A DNA stretch of 64,000 nucleotides from Croceibacterium mercuriale (lineage in GTDB: Bacteria > Pseudomonadota > Alphaproteobacteria > Sphingomonadales > Sphingomonadaceae), in the NCBI RefSeq assembly GCF_000802385.1, contig NZ_JTDN01000001.1, forward strand, positions 1,247,501 through 1,311,500. The letters are read 5' to 3'. The notes beneath the pieces were generated by a model that searched no databases, was not told the DNA's origin, and saw only the letters and a program-made list of their open reading frames with translations. The translations under genes and the position numbers were made by a program. How positions within the stretch are numbered: the stretch's first letter is position 1; every line of letters starts with the position of its first letter. Shown one piece after another: positions 17,568 through 26,633 of the stretch.

Positions 17568-18127
17568 GACCCGACCTGGTCCGGTTCGCGGCGCATCCGC
17601 CTGTGGCGACGATTTTTCCAGCGCCGGGCCACGACGAGGCGCCACACCAGCGCGGCCACGGCATAGCCGATGATGGCACTCAGGATCGCCAGGATCAGGT
17701 AACCCAGCGCGGTTGCGCCGGCTGCTTCGACGAACCAGTCCAGCCAGCCCCAGACGCCGCCATCCAGCCGCTCGGGCGCCGTGCCGCCGGTCGCCTGATC
17801 CATGAACAGGGCCCAGTGACCCAGCCGGTTGGCCAGGACCAGGAAGAACGGCAAGGTGAAGGGATTGGTCAGGAAGGTCGCCGCCGCGCCGACAGGCACA
17901 TTGGCACGCAGCGGAAGGGCCAGGAACGCGGCCAGGAAGATCTGCCCCACCGGCACGATGAAGCCGGCGAACAGCCCCAGCGCCACCCCGCGCGGCACCG
18001 AGCGGCGGGTGAAGCGCCACAGTTCAGGGCTGAGGAAACGATGCGCTATGGGAGCGAGCCAACGGTTCTGGCCCATCTCCTCCCGCGTCATCATGCGCGG
18101 CCGCCACCATTTCTCACCTTCAGCCAT
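17564..18127 (-). CDS. DUF2062 family inner-membrane protein
   Basis: The 187-residue protein has the DUF2062 signature: RRSVPRGVALGLFAGF, LPLRANVPVGAAATFLTNPFT, then a helix PFFLVLANRLGHW, and a C-terminal TM helix (LGYLILAILSAIIGYAVAALVWRL) followed by a basic tail. Function is not established for the family. Position between smpB and cckA is conserved in sphingomonads; the stop overlaps the cckA start by 4 bases, so translation is probably coupled. Confidence 0.88.
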   Translation of the reverse strand: MAEGEKWWRPRMMTREEMGQNRWLAPIAHRFLSPELWRFTRRSVPRGVALGLFAGFIVPVGQIFLAAFLALPLRANVPVGAAATFLTNPFTLPFFLVLANRLGHWALFMDQATGGTAPERLDGGVWGWLDWFVEAAGATALGYLILAILSAIIGYAVAALVWRLVVARRWKNRRHRRMRREPDQVGS

Positions 18128-18189
18128 GGCCTGCGCTTTACACCTTTGGCGGGGGAGCGGAAGCAGGCGGGCACACGATCATCGGGCGA

Positions 18190-18672
18190 TCACCCGCGAT
18201 CGCGCATGATCCGCGCCTTGTCCCGTTTCCAGTCGCGATCCTTCACCGTCTGGCGCTTGTCATGCACCTGCTTGCCCTTGGCCAGCGCCAGCTCGACCTT
18301 GGCCCGCCCACGGCTGTTGAAGTAGACCGACAGCGGGATCAGCGTCATGCCCTTGCGCTCCACCGCGCCGATCATCTTCTCGATCTCGCGGTTGTGCAGC
18401 AGCAGCTTGCGCGGCCGCTTGGGCTCGTGATTGTAACGGTTGCCGTGGCTGAACTCCGGCACGTTGGCATTGATCAGCCAGGCCTGTCCGTCATGCACCT
18501 GTGCATAGCTTTCGGCGATCGACCCCTCGCCACCGCGCAGGGACTTCACCTCGGTGCCGCTGAGGGCGATCCCCGCCTCGAACGTTTCCTCGATGAAATA
18601 ATCGAACTTCGCGCGCCGGTTCTCGGCGACGGTCTTCTGCTTGTCGAAGGTGGCGGGTTTGGGTCTGGCCAT
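18190..18672 (-). CDS. smpB: SsrA-binding protein SmpB
   Basis: From ATG 18672 the protein has 160 residues, [21 protein letters not shown]. The beta-barrel carries [24 protein letters not shown] and the C-terminal basic tail reads [22 protein letters not shown]. SmpB binds tmRNA and brings it to stalled ribosomes for trans-translation. The frame is open 8 codons further upstream without family similarity. It lies 63 bases downstream of dapA. No tmRNA gene was recognised in the window. Confidence 0.97.
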   Translation of the reverse strand: MARPKPATFDKQKTVAENRRAKFDYFIEETFEAGIALSGTEVKSLRGGEGSIAESYAQVHDGQAWLINANVPEFSHGNRYNHEPKRPRKLLLHNREIEKMIGAVERKGMTLIPLSVYFNSRGRAKVELALAKGKQVHDKRQTVKDRDWKRDKARIMRDRG

Positions 18673-18735
18673 TGGACCGCGGCATGTAGGACGCAAAGGA
18701 ACCGGCGGGAAGCCCCGGGATGCGCAATGTTCGTC

Positions 18736-19620
18736 CTAGTCGAGCAATTCCAGCCCGGCCAGCGCCGCATCTACCGCCGCCCGCGCACCATCGCTGCAAG
18801 GCACGATGGGGAGGCGCACCTCCTCCGTCAGCCACGGGTGCAATCTTGCCAGCGCGTACTTGGTCGGCGCGGGGCTCGCATCGGCGAACAAGGCTCGGTG
18901 CAACGGGAACAGGCGATCGTTGAGCGATCCTGCCAGCGTCCAGTCACCCGCATCGCAGGCGGCGTGCAACGCGGCGGACAGCGCGGGAGCGACGTTTGCG
19001 GTCACCGACACGCAGCCGGTCTGCCCCAGCACGCGGCCAGCCAGCGCGAGAGGATCGTCACCCGACAGCTGGCACAGCCCCCCGCCCGCAAGCAGCCGGT
19101 GCGTCACTACCCGCGTCAGATCGCCGCTGGCATCCTTCAGCGACACAATCCGGTCCGGGTGCCGCCGGTGCAGCTCGGCCACCGTCTCAGGCAGCAGGTC
19201 CGTCACCGTGCGGCCGGGCACGTTGTACAGCATGATCGGCAGGTCGCACGCCTTGGCCATGGTGGAAAAATGCGCCAGCAGCCCGGCCTGGCTGGGACGG
19301 TTGTAGTAGGGCGCAACGCACAGCGCGGCACTGGCGCCCAGCTTCTGCGCCTCTTCCAGATGCCACAATGCGGTGCGGGTATCATTGCTGCCGCAGCCGG
19401 CAATCACCGGCACACGGCCCTGGGCGAACTCCACCACCAGACCGATGACGCGGTGATGCTCCTGATTGTCCAGGGTCGATGCCTCCCCAGTCGTGCCACA
19501 GGCGACCAGGGCGGCAGAACCGCTCTCGATCTGCCAGTCCACCAGGCGCCGGAGGGCGTTCTCGTCCACCGCGCCATCGCGGAACGGTGTGACGAGTGCA
19601 GGAATTGAGCCAGAAAACAT
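18736..19620 (-). CDS. dapA: 4-hydroxy-tetrahydrodipicolinate synthase
   Basis: From ATG 19620 the enzyme has 294 residues (MFSGSIPALVTPFRDG), the family length; the same frame is open for another 2.2 kb but only antisense to the lytic transglycosylase and greB. The pyruvate-binding GTTGEAST is at 43-50, Tyr132 in LYNVPGRT and the Schiff-base Lys162 in VSLKDASG. DapA condenses pyruvate with aspartate semialdehyde, the first step to diaminopimelate and lysine. It is the first gene of the dapA-smpB-DUF2062-cckA series. Confidence 0.97.
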   Translation of the reverse strand: MFSGSIPALVTPFRDGAVDENALRRLVDWQIESGSAALVACGTTGEASTLDNQEHHRVIGLVVEFAQGRVPVIAGCGSNDTRTALWHLEEAQKLGASAALCVAPYYNRPSQAGLLAHFSTMAKACDLPIMLYNVPGRTVTDLLPETVAELHRRHPDRIVSLKDASGDLTRVVTHRLLAGGGLCQLSGDDPLALAGRVLGQTGCVSVTANVAPALSAALHAACDAGDWTLAGSLNDRLFPLHRALFADASPAPTKYALARLHPWLTEEVRLPIVPCSDGARAAVDAALAGLELLD

Positions 19621-19719
19621 TGCGCCGCTTTCGCCTTGTCCGTTAACCAGGGGCTCGACACGGCCGTTCGGCCGCATACCCCTGTTCGTTAAGCGCCTGA
19701 TAAGGAGCCGCCCGGCACG

Positions 19720-21675
19720 ATGTCCAGCATGCTTCACACCCGATTTGCCGCGCTGCTGCTGGCCAGCGCGCTCGCTTTCCCGTTCTCCGCCACGGCCCAG
19801 AGCACCGACCCCGCGGCAGTCGCCGCAGAATATGACCGCAATCGTGCGCAGCTTTCCGCGGTGCAGCCGGGGCCGATGGCGGGCGCGATCGCCCGCTGGC
19901 AGGCGCTGAGTGCAGGCGGATCCTTCTCGTTCAACGATTATGCCGGGTTCCTGATGCAATATCCCGGCATGCCGGACGAGACGCGGATGCGCGGTTTCGC
20001 CGAAGGCCGGCTCAGTCAGGAATATGCCGACCCGGGGCAGGTTGTCGCCTTTTTCGACAGCTACCCGCCGCTCGGCAACACGGCCCGTGCGCAATATGCG
20101 CTGGCCTTGATGTCGGTCCGGCCGGATGCGGCGGCGCAGGTCGCGCTGGAGGCATGGCGCGGCGGAGAGATGGCCGACACCGCCTCTGCCGCGATCCTCG
20201 CCAGTTATGGCGGGCAGCTGACGCAGGCCGATCACGATGCGCGCATGGATGCGCTGCTGTGGCAGCGTGACCGGCTGGCGGCGGAACGGCAGATGGTGTG
20301 GACCTCCCCGGCATTGCAGCCGGTCTTCTCGGCCCGGCTCGCCATCCTGCAGGGCGGCGATGGCGCGATCGGCGATCCGACCGCCCGGGCCGATCCGGGC
20401 TGGCTGTACAATCGCAGCCGCGAACTGCGGCAGGAAGATCGCACCGGCGAGGCGGTGATGCTGGCGGCACAGCACCCGCAGCTTTCGCGTCTTCCCTTCG
20501 ACCAGACCCGCTGGGTGGAGGAGCAGCTCGCCGCCGCGCGCGCCGCCGACGCGCGGTCCGCCGTCGCCATCGCCGCCCGCATCGACGAGGCGTTCGAGGC
20601 TGGCGCCGACATCAGCATCAAGCCGTACAAGCTGCGCGACGATTATACGTCGCTCGTGTGGCTGGGCGGTACGCAGGCCCTGTGGCAGCTGGGCGACGCT
20701 GCCAGCGCGGCACCGCTGTTCTACCGGTACGGCAATGCGGCCCGCACGGGGCAGACCCGCTCCAAGGGGTTCTACTGGGCCGGCTTTGCCGCCACACGGG
20801 CCGGCGACGCCGCAGGGGCGCAGCGTTACTATGAGCTGGCCGCAGCCTACCCCGACCGATTCTACGGGCAGATGGCGCTGGCGGCACTCGGCCGCCCGGT
20901 GCCGCCCTTCCCCGACGGACCCGCGGGCGAGCCGACCGCGGAGGAACGCCAGCGGTTCCGGCAATTGCCGATCACCGCTGCCGTGACCGAAGTCGCCCGC
21001 GACGCCCCGTGGCGCGTGGGCATAAGGTTCTATCGCGAACTTGCCGACCAGGCGACAAGTGCCGGCGAGCACATGCTGGTGGCCGAACTGGCGCGGGAGA
21101 TCGGCCGGCGTGACCTGGCGGTCAACCTGCTCGATTCCGCAGTGGCGGATGGTCATACCGGCTTCACCCGCATCGGCTTCCCGACCGTGATCCCGCCGGC
21201 TGGCGCCGACTGGACCATGGTCCACGCCATCGCCCGGCAGGAAAGCCAGTTCGCCCAGAATGCGATAAGCCATGCCGGTGCTACCGGCCTGATGCAGCTG
21301 ATGCCGGGCACCGCGCGGGAGGAGGCGAACAAGGCAGGCTTGGCATATATCCAGTCCAGCCTGATCGACGATGCCGGCTACAACATGACGCTGGGCAACA
21401 ACCACATCCAGCGGCTGTATGCCCGTTACGGCAGCTGGCCGCTGGCGATCGCCGCCTACAATGCGGGACCGGGCAATGTGAACAAGTGGCTCTCCGCCAA
21501 CGGCGACCCGCGCACCGGCTCCGTCAGCTGGATCGACTGGATCGAACGGATCCCGTTTTTCGAGACCAAGAACTACGTCACCCGCGTGATCGAGAATGCC
21601 GTGGTCTACGAACAGCTCTATCCGCAGAACGCCCCCTTCGGCCGGGCACGCGGGGTGGAGGATTTCCTGCGGTAG
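19720..21675 (+). CDS. Soluble lytic murein transglycosylase (Slt70-type)
   Basis: The 651-residue exported protein has a signal peptide (cleavage after SATAQ, about residue 27), a long alpha-helical superhelical region (about 30-480) and a C-terminal SLT domain. The SLT domain shows the catalytic Glu in AIARQESQF, the GLMQLMPGTA motif, and the IAAYNAGPGNV motif. Such enzymes cleave glycan strands of peptidoglycan to 1,6-anhydro products in the periplasm. AAGGAG stands upstream of the start; another ATG nine bases in is possible. It is divergent from dapA, and greB follows after 15 bases. Confidence 0.93.
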   Translation: MSSMLHTRFAALLLASALAFPFSATAQSTDPAAVAAEYDRNRAQLSAVQPGPMAGAIARWQALSAGGSFSFNDYAGFLMQYPGMPDETRMRGFAEGRLSQEYADPGQVVAFFDSYPPLGNTARAQYALALMSVRPDAAAQVALEAWRGGEMADTASAAILASYGGQLTQADHDARMDALLWQRDRLAAERQMVWTSPALQPVFSARLAILQGGDGAIGDPTARADPGWLYNRSRELRQEDRTGEAVMLAAQHPQLSRLPFDQTRWVEEQLAAARAADARSAVAIAARIDEAFEAGADISIKPYKLRDDYTSLVWLGGTQALWQLGDAASAAPLFYRYGNAARTGQTRSKGFYWAGFAATRAGDAAGAQRYYELAAAYPDRFYGQMALAALGRPVPPFPDGPAGEPTAEERQRFRQLPITAAVTEVARDAPWRVGIRFYRELADQATSAGEHMLVAELAREIGRRDLAVNLLDSAVADGHTGFTRIGFPTVIPPAGADWTMVHAIARQESQFAQNAISHAGATGLMQLMPGTAREEANKAGLAYIQSSLIDDAGYNMTLGNNHIQRLYARYGSWPLAIAAYNAGPGNVNKWLSANGDPRTGSVSWIDWIERIPFFETKNYVTRVIENAVVYEQLYPQNAPFGRARGVEDFLR

Positions 21676-21690
21676 GCTAATGCCTGCCGC

Positions 21691-22170
21691 ATGAAGCAGC
21701 ACGACAATCCCATCACCCCGGCAGGGCTGAGCGCGCTGAAGGCCCGCTATGACCACCTGCTGGGGACCGAGCGGCCGGAGATCGTCGCCATTGTCAGCTG
21801 GGCTGCGGGCAATGGCGACCGGTCGGAGAATGGCGATTATCTGTATGGCCGCAAGCGGATGCGGGAGATCGACCGCGAACTGGCGCATCTGGTCCGCCGG
21901 ATGAAGGCCGCGCGGGTGATCGATCCGGCCGCCACGCCCGATCGTGGCCGCGCCTTCTTCGGTGCCACCATCACCATCGCCGACGAGGATGACAACCAGC
22001 GCACGCTGACCCTGGTCGGCGATGACGAGCAGGACGCATCCGCCGACCGCATCGGCTGGAGCGCGCCGATCGCCCGCGCGCTGCGTGGCGCTGCCGTGGG
22101 CGACCTGCGCACCGTGCGCCTGCCCGCGGGCGAGAAGGAGTGGGAAGTGGTCGGGATCAGCTACCCGTAA
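21691..22170 (+). CDS. greB: Transcription elongation factor GreB
   Basis: The 159-residue protein has the N-terminal coiled coil with the acidic tip NGDRSENGDYLYGRKRMREIDREL, whose Asp/Glu pair enters the RNA polymerase secondary channel and activates transcript cleavage. The C-terminal FKBP-like domain (GATITIADEDDNQRTLTLVG; GWSAPIARALRGAAVGD) is complete. The DYLYGRKR pattern is GreB rather than GreA. Its 3' end overlaps the 3' end of the convergent patatin gene by 14 bases. Confidence 0.95.
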   Translation: MKQHDNPITPAGLSALKARYDHLLGTERPEIVAIVSWAAGNGDRSENGDYLYGRKRMREIDRELAHLVRRMKAARVIDPAATPDRGRAFFGATITIADEDDNQRTLTLVGDDEQDASADRIGWSAPIARALRGAAVGDLRTVRLPAGEKEWEVVGISYP

Positions 22171-23311
22171 GCAGCGCCTCGTCGCCGCAGCGCACCTGCG
22201 GCCCGTCGGGGTGGGTCAGGTCGAAGGTGACGATCCCGCGCCGGTAGCGATCACGCGCCTGCCATAGCGGATGCCGCAGCGATTCCGTGCCGTCCGCAAT
22301 GCCCGACTCCCAGTGGCCGTTCACCGTGGCGCGACTGAACTCGTAATCCTTGCTCTGCGTCTCGAACGGCTCGCGGCGGTTGATCAGGTGCAGCACACAT
22401 ACCGCACCCGGCCGTGGCAGGACGGACAATGCCCGGACATCCGGATCATCCTGCAGTTCCGGCGGCAGCTTGGCCACCAGCCGCGCAGCCGCCAGCCGCA
22501 GCTCCTCCAGCTGCTGCTGCAGGTCGGTGTTCATGCGGGTACGGCTGCTGTAGCGGATGTCCTTGTCCCGTTGCAGCACCTCCGAGATATTGGTCGGCAT
22601 GTCGCCCAGGGCATGGAACAGGTCGACCTGGAACACGGTCAGGTCGCCTTGCGCTTCGTCCAGCACATGCTGCAACGGCGTGTTGGACACCAGCCCGCCA
22701 TCCCACCATGCCTCCCCGTCGATCATCACTGGCGGAAAGCCGGGCGGCAGCGCGCCGCTGGCCATCACGTGCTCCGGCCCGATCGTACGTTCCCGGTTGT
22801 CGAAATAGGAGAAGTTGCCGGTCCGCACATTCACCGCCCCCACGCTGACCCGCATGGCGCCATCGTTCAGCCGGTCGAAATCGACCAGTTCCAGCAGCGT
22901 GTCACGCAGCGGCGTGGTGTCGTACACACCCAGCGGCGGCATCTCGCCCGGCAGCAGCCAGTCGACCGGCGGACGCGGGCGGAAGAAGCCGGGCACGCCG
23001 CCCGCCATGATGCCGGCCGCCGCCCATTCGTTGAACCACTGACGCACCGTGCCTTCCGGCACCAGCGGCTGCACAAGCCATTCGGACGAGACGAGATCCC
23101 AGAACTGCCGCAACCGCTCCACCCGACGTTCCGCCGGGTTGCCGGCGATGATCGCGGCGTTGATCGCGCCGATGGAGATGCCGGCGATCCAGTCCGGCTC
23201 GAACCCGGTCTGGTGCAACGCCTCGTACACGCCGGCCTGATATGCGCCCAAGGCACCGCCGCCTTGCAGCACCAGGACATCGGGGCGTGATCGCGAAGGG
23301 CTATGCATCAT
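22157..23311 (-). CDS. Patatin-like phospholipase/acyl hydrolase
   Basis: With ATG 23311 (or 23308) the protein has 384 residues. The patatin fold shows the oxyanion loop VLQGGGALGAYQAGV, the nucleophile Ser46 in GISIG, and the catalytic Asp in WWDGGLVSNTP (near 200). A C-terminal extension of about 120 residues (MNTDLQQQLEELRLA, then FSRATVNGHWESGIADG) is typical of the DUF3734 subgroup. No signal peptide is seen, so it is probably a cytoplasmic or membrane-associated lipid hydrolase. The frame stays open 21 codons upstream of the start chosen. Confidence 0.92.
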   Translation of the reverse strand: MMHSPSRSRPDVLVLQGGGALGAYQAGVYEALHQTGFEPDWIAGISIGAINAAIIAGNPAERRVERLRQFWDLVSSEWLVQPLVPEGTVRQWFNEWAAAGIMAGGVPGFFRPRPPVDWLLPGEMPPLGVYDTTPLRDTLLELVDFDRLNDGAMRVSVGAVNVRTGNFSYFDNRERTIGPEHVMASGALPPGFPPVMIDGEAWWDGGLVSNTPLQHVLDEAQGDLTVFQVDLFHALGDMPTNISEVLQRDKDIRYSSRTRMNTDLQQQLEELRLAAARLVAKLPPELQDDPDVRALSVLPRPGAVCVLHLINRREPFETQSKDYEFSRATVNGHWESGIADGTESLRHPLWQARDRYRRGIVTFDLTHPDGPQVRCGDEALLTGS

Positions 23312-23440
23312 GGTCGCAACATGATGTTCGCCATGCTGCAATGCAACATCCGCAATCGCGAAGGTCGAACGCAAACGGGCGCGAGGGTTGCCCCCCGCGC
23401 CCGCATGGCCGGCCTGGATGGCCGAAGATCGATCAGCCGA

Positions 23441-24100
23441 TCAGAAACGGTAGCCGAGGCCGGCCATGACCTGGTGGCGATCCATGTCGATGTCGAACCG
23501 GTCGCTGCGGATCCCGCCTTCGCCGCGCACTTCGCCGTCGCCGTAGTTCGAGTACCGGTACTCGCCCTTCAGGAACAGGTTGTTGCTCAGGGCATATTCC
23601 GCACCGGCGCCGATGCGGTAGCCATCGAGGTTGATGTCGGTATCGGTCGTGTCACCACCGGCACGCGTCAGCACGTTGTAGCTGGCGTTGGTATAGCCAC
23701 CCTTGACGTACACCAGGGCGCGCGGAGTCGCCAGGATACCGGCACGCAGACCGACATACAGATCCCGGCCGGCTTCGACCGCGCCTACGCCGAAGGTCTC
23801 GACAGCGGCGGTGTCGTAATCGGTTTCCGCGCTGGAACCGGTATACTCGCCCTCGATCCCGAGCAGCGCACCGCCGGCCGCGAAGTCATAGCCCACGCCC
23901 ACGCCGTAGCTGGCGCCTTCCATCGACTGGTCCAGGTCATCGGCGTTGTCGATGTCCTGCGAGCTGCCGGGCTTGTTGATGTCGTAGCCCACCAGCGCTT
24001 CCACGCGCGGGCCGGTGAAGGTCGGGTTCTGCTGCGCGGTGGCAGGCGCGGCGAGCGCGATGGCCGAACCGGCGGCGAGAAGTGCGAGACCCTTGTACAT
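23441..24100 (-). CDS. Outer-membrane beta-barrel (porin-like/OmpA-N-type) protein
   Basis: From ATG 24100, preceded by GGAG, the protein has 219 residues. It has a signal peptide (MYKGLALLAAGSAIALAAPATAQ) and then alternating strands: VEALVGYDIN, YGVGVGYDFA, LLGIEGEYTG, LYVGLRAGI, LVYVKGGYT, YRIGAGAEYA, FLKGEYRYSNY and a terminal GLGYRF with Phe at the C-terminus, the BAM recognition signal. This is the eight-stranded Omp25/opacity family, which anchors or shapes the outer membrane. It diverges from rlmN across 250 bases that contain two hairpins. Confidence 0.9.
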   Translation of the reverse strand: MYKGLALLAAGSAIALAAPATAQQNPTFTGPRVEALVGYDINKPGSSQDIDNADDLDQSMEGASYGVGVGYDFAAGGALLGIEGEYTGSSAETDYDTAAVETFGVGAVEAGRDLYVGLRAGILATPRALVYVKGGYTNASYNVLTRAGGDTTDTDINLDGYRIGAGAEYALSNNLFLKGEYRYSNYGDGEVRGEGGIRSDRFDIDMDRHQVMAGLGYRF

Positions 24101-24192
24101 AATCGTAGCTCCAACTGTCCAAACGCGCAGCCGTTGTTCTCGGCCTGCGGACCCGTTGAATGTCGGACACACCCCTCCGGTTTCATGAACCT

Positions 24193-24258
24193 AATACAAC
24201 GAAAGCAGCGTTGTATTTCAGCAACAGCTTTGTCGATGAACTGCAACACTGCATCGAC
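24193..24258. promoter_or_regulatory. Two adjacent inverted repeats upstream of rlmN
   Basis: AATACAACG / 7-base loop / CGTTGTATT (24193-24217, perfect 9-bp arms), followed by GTCGATG / 13-base loop / CATCGAC (24232-24258). They lie in the divergent region between the outer-membrane protein and rlmN. They could be an operator or a structured leader. No T-run is present, so termination is unlikely. Confidence 0.4.
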
Positions 24259-24351
24259 GAACCGTTGATCCGGCCTTCGGCGGAGCGGGAACCGCAAGCT
24301 TCGCAGCGCAAATTGGCTTTCCGGCCGGATTGGCTTATATGGCGGCGGATC

Positions 24352-25620
24352 ATGCCAGACACTGCCCTGATGCCCATCCCCGGCCCGCTCGATCCGGTGC
24401 CCGTTGCCCGCGAGGTCACGCCGCGTGGCGATGGCCGGATCGATCTCGTCGGTCTGCCGCGCCCGCGTATCGCGGAACTGCTGGAGCAGGCGGGGCTCGA
24501 TCGCAAGCAGGCCAGACTGCGCTCGCGCCAGCTGTTCCACTGGCTGTACCATCGCGGAGTGACCGGGTTCGAGGCGATGACCGACATCGCCAAGACCATG
24601 CGCCCCTGGCTGGCGGAACGCTTCGTCATCGGCCGGCCAGAGGTGGTCGAGGCGCAGCATTCGACCGACGGCACGCGCAAATGGCTGCTGCGTACCTCCG
24701 ACGGCCATGATTTCGAGATGGTGTTCATCCCCGACGCCGATCGCGGCACGCTGTGCGTCTCCAGTCAGGTCGGCTGCACGCTGAACTGCTCCTTCTGTCA
24801 TACCGGCACGATGCGGCTGGTCCGCAACCTGACGCCGGGCGAGATCGTCGGCCAGGTCATGCTGGCGCGTGATGGCCTGGGCGAATGGCCGCGCGGCACC
24901 ATGGTCGGGCTCGATGGCGTGGAGGACGAAGGCGGCTACACCACCGACGGCCGGCTGCTGACCAACATCGTGATGATGGGCATGGGCGAGCCGCTGTACA
25001 ATTTCGACCATGTTCGGGACGCATTGCAGCTGGTGATGGATGGTGACGGGTTGGCCTTGTCCAAGCGCCGGATCACCCTGTCCACCAGCGGCGTGATCCC
25101 GATGATGGAGCGGTGCGGACAGGAGATCGGCGTCAACCTGGCCGTCTCCCTGCATGGCGTGCGCAAGGAAGTGCGCGACGAGTTGGTGCCGCTCAACCGG
25201 AAATACGGGATTGAGGATCTGCTGGCCGCCTGCGCCGCTTATCCTGGTGCATCCAATGCCCGCCGCATCACCTTCGAATATGTCATGCTGAAGGACCGGA
25301 ACGACAGCGACGAGGACGCGCACGAGCTTGTCCGCCTGCTGCGCAAGTACGACCTGCCGGCGAAGGTCAACCTGATCCCGTTCAATCCCTGGCCGGGTTC
25401 CGGCTACGAATGCTCCACTCCGGAACGCATCCGCCGCTTCTCGGACATCGTGTTCGAAGGCGGCATCAGCGCGCCGGTGCGCACCCCGCGCGGGCGCGAC
25501 ATCGACGCGGCCTGCGGTCAGCTGAAGACCGCCGCGGAGAAGCGCAGCCGGGCCGACCGCGACCGCGACCGCGACGCAGCGGCTGCGGCGGCATCAGCGG
25601 AACACCTCGTCCATCCTTGA
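24352..25620 (+). CDS. rlmN: Dual-specificity 23S rRNA/tRNA (adenine-C2)-methyltransferase RlmN
   Basis: From ATG 24352 the protein has 422 residues; the frame is open 64 codons upstream but without family features. The radical-SAM cluster is Cys142-x3-Cys146-x2-Cys149 ([11 protein letters not shown]). [14 protein letters not shown] and LAVSLHG are usual RlmN motifs, and the C-terminal [12 protein letters not shown] carries the methyl-carrying Cys. It methylates C2 of A2503 in 23S rRNA and A37 of some tRNAs. The last 25 residues are a charged, Asp/Arg/Ala-rich tail. Confidence 0.96.
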   Translation: MPDTALMPIPGPLDPVPVAREVTPRGDGRIDLVGLPRPRIAELLEQAGLDRKQARLRSRQLFHWLYHRGVTGFEAMTDIAKTMRPWLAERFVIGRPEVVEAQHSTDGTRKWLLRTSDGHDFEMVFIPDADRGTLCVSSQVGCTLNCSFCHTGTMRLVRNLTPGEIVGQVMLARDGLGEWPRGTMVGLDGVEDEGGYTTDGRLLTNIVMMGMGEPLYNFDHVRDALQLVMDGDGLALSKRRITLSTSGVIPMMERCGQEIGVNLAVSLHGVRKEVRDELVPLNRKYGIEDLLAACAAYPGASNARRITFEYVMLKDRNDSDEDAHELVRLLRKYDLPAKVNLIPFNPWPGSGYECSTPERIRRFSDIVFEGGISAPVRTPRGRDIDAACGQLKTAAEKRSRADRDRDRDAAAAAASAEHLVHP

Positions 25621-25644
25621 TCACTCCTGCTGCAGGGCCGACCG

Positions 25645-26580
25645 ATGAACCTGACCTTTGCCCGATACCGCCGCCCCTTCGTTGCGAGCGGCGTGTCATG
25701 CGAGGTGACGGTCCGCGCCGACTTTGCCGGCATGCACAGCGAGCTGGCGATGGATGGAGCAGTGGTCGCCCGCGACAGCACGCCCAGCATGGGGGCGGAC
25801 GCGACCCGCAATCACCGGCTCGCCGCCACGCTGCCCGACGGTACGGCGCTGCTGGTGGAGGCGGGTTATATCAACTGGGTCAATGTCGGCATCGCCGTGC
25901 GGGTGGGCGACAGCCTGGTGCACGAGAGCCATCCCGGCCGGCGGATCGCCTATCCCGAAAGTGCCCACAAGATGGCGTCCGACGCCAATGTGGACATGAG
26001 CCGGTACCGCGCCAACAAGGTGCCCCTGCTGGTGGACATCACCCTCGGCATCCTGTTCTACGTGCTCGCCAAGCTGACTGATCTGACTACGGCGGCACTG
26101 GCAGGGGCGGCAATCGGCTTGGCGCTGGTGGTCGTGCAACGCTTCGTGAAGGTGGACCTGCTGGGCGGCCTGGCGATGTTCGGCGTCGTCATGCTGCTGC
26201 TGTCGGCGGCACTGGCGCTGATCTTCCAGGACGACATGGCCGTGAAGATGCGTAGCACCATCCTCGGCCTGATCAGCGCGGGTCTGTTCCTGGGCGATGG
26301 CCTGCTGGGCGGCAATCGCCTGGGCAAGGGGCTGGTGCGGTACCTGCCCTATACCGATGTCGATCCAGGCCGGCTGGCCCTCGGGCTCGGCCTGCTGGGC
26401 CTGGTCATGGCGGGCCTCAACTATCTGGTGGCGCTCTATGCCAGCACCGATGTCTGGCTGTTCTACAGCACCTTCGTGGACTTCGTGCTCGCCGCCAGCC
26501 TGACACTGCTGGTGTTCCGCTACGCCCGGGGGCGGATGTTTGCGCGCAGTCACGAAACTGTCTCACCAATCGCAAAATGA
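25645..26580 (+). CDS. YciB/IspZ-type septation membrane protein with extra N-terminal domain
   Basis: The 311-residue protein has two parts. Residues 1-120 are soluble and beta-rich (VTVRADFAGMHSELAMDG, LVEAGYINWVNVGIAV) and resemble no family I can name. From about residue 126 a polytopic region follows that looks like YciB/IspZ inner-membrane proteins (LLVDITLGILFYVLAKLTDL, YASTDVWLFYSTF), with five or six helices. YciB proteins influence septation and envelope integrity and are normally about 180-200 residues without such a domain. The start lies 24 bases after the rlmN stop, so co-transcription is likely. The fusion assignment is inference. Confidence 0.7.
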   Translation: MNLTFARYRRPFVASGVSCEVTVRADFAGMHSELAMDGAVVARDSTPSMGADATRNHRLAATLPDGTALLVEAGYINWVNVGIAVRVGDSLVHESHPGRRIAYPESAHKMASDANVDMSRYRANKVPLLVDITLGILFYVLAKLTDLTTAALAGAAIGLALVVVQRFVKVDLLGGLAMFGVVMLLLSAALALIFQDDMAVKMRSTILGLISAGLFLGDGLLGGNRLGKGLVRYLPYTDVDPGRLALGLGLLGLVMAGLNYLVALYASTDVWLFYSTFVDFVLAASLTLLVFRYARGRMFARSHETVSPIAK

Positions 26581-26633
26581 TGTAACACTGCGCCGATAGC
26601 GCGACCCCATCAACTTGGACGGGGAAGTGCATC

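Noticed and set aside
12335-17666. Two long plus-strand frames over the DUF4139 genes and cckA
   Set aside because: No domain, no ribosome-binding site, and shadow-type composition; real genes lie opposite.
19621-21888. N-terminal 750-codon extension of the dapA frame
   Set aside because: It is antisense to the lytic transglycosylase and greB; DapA is complete from 19620.
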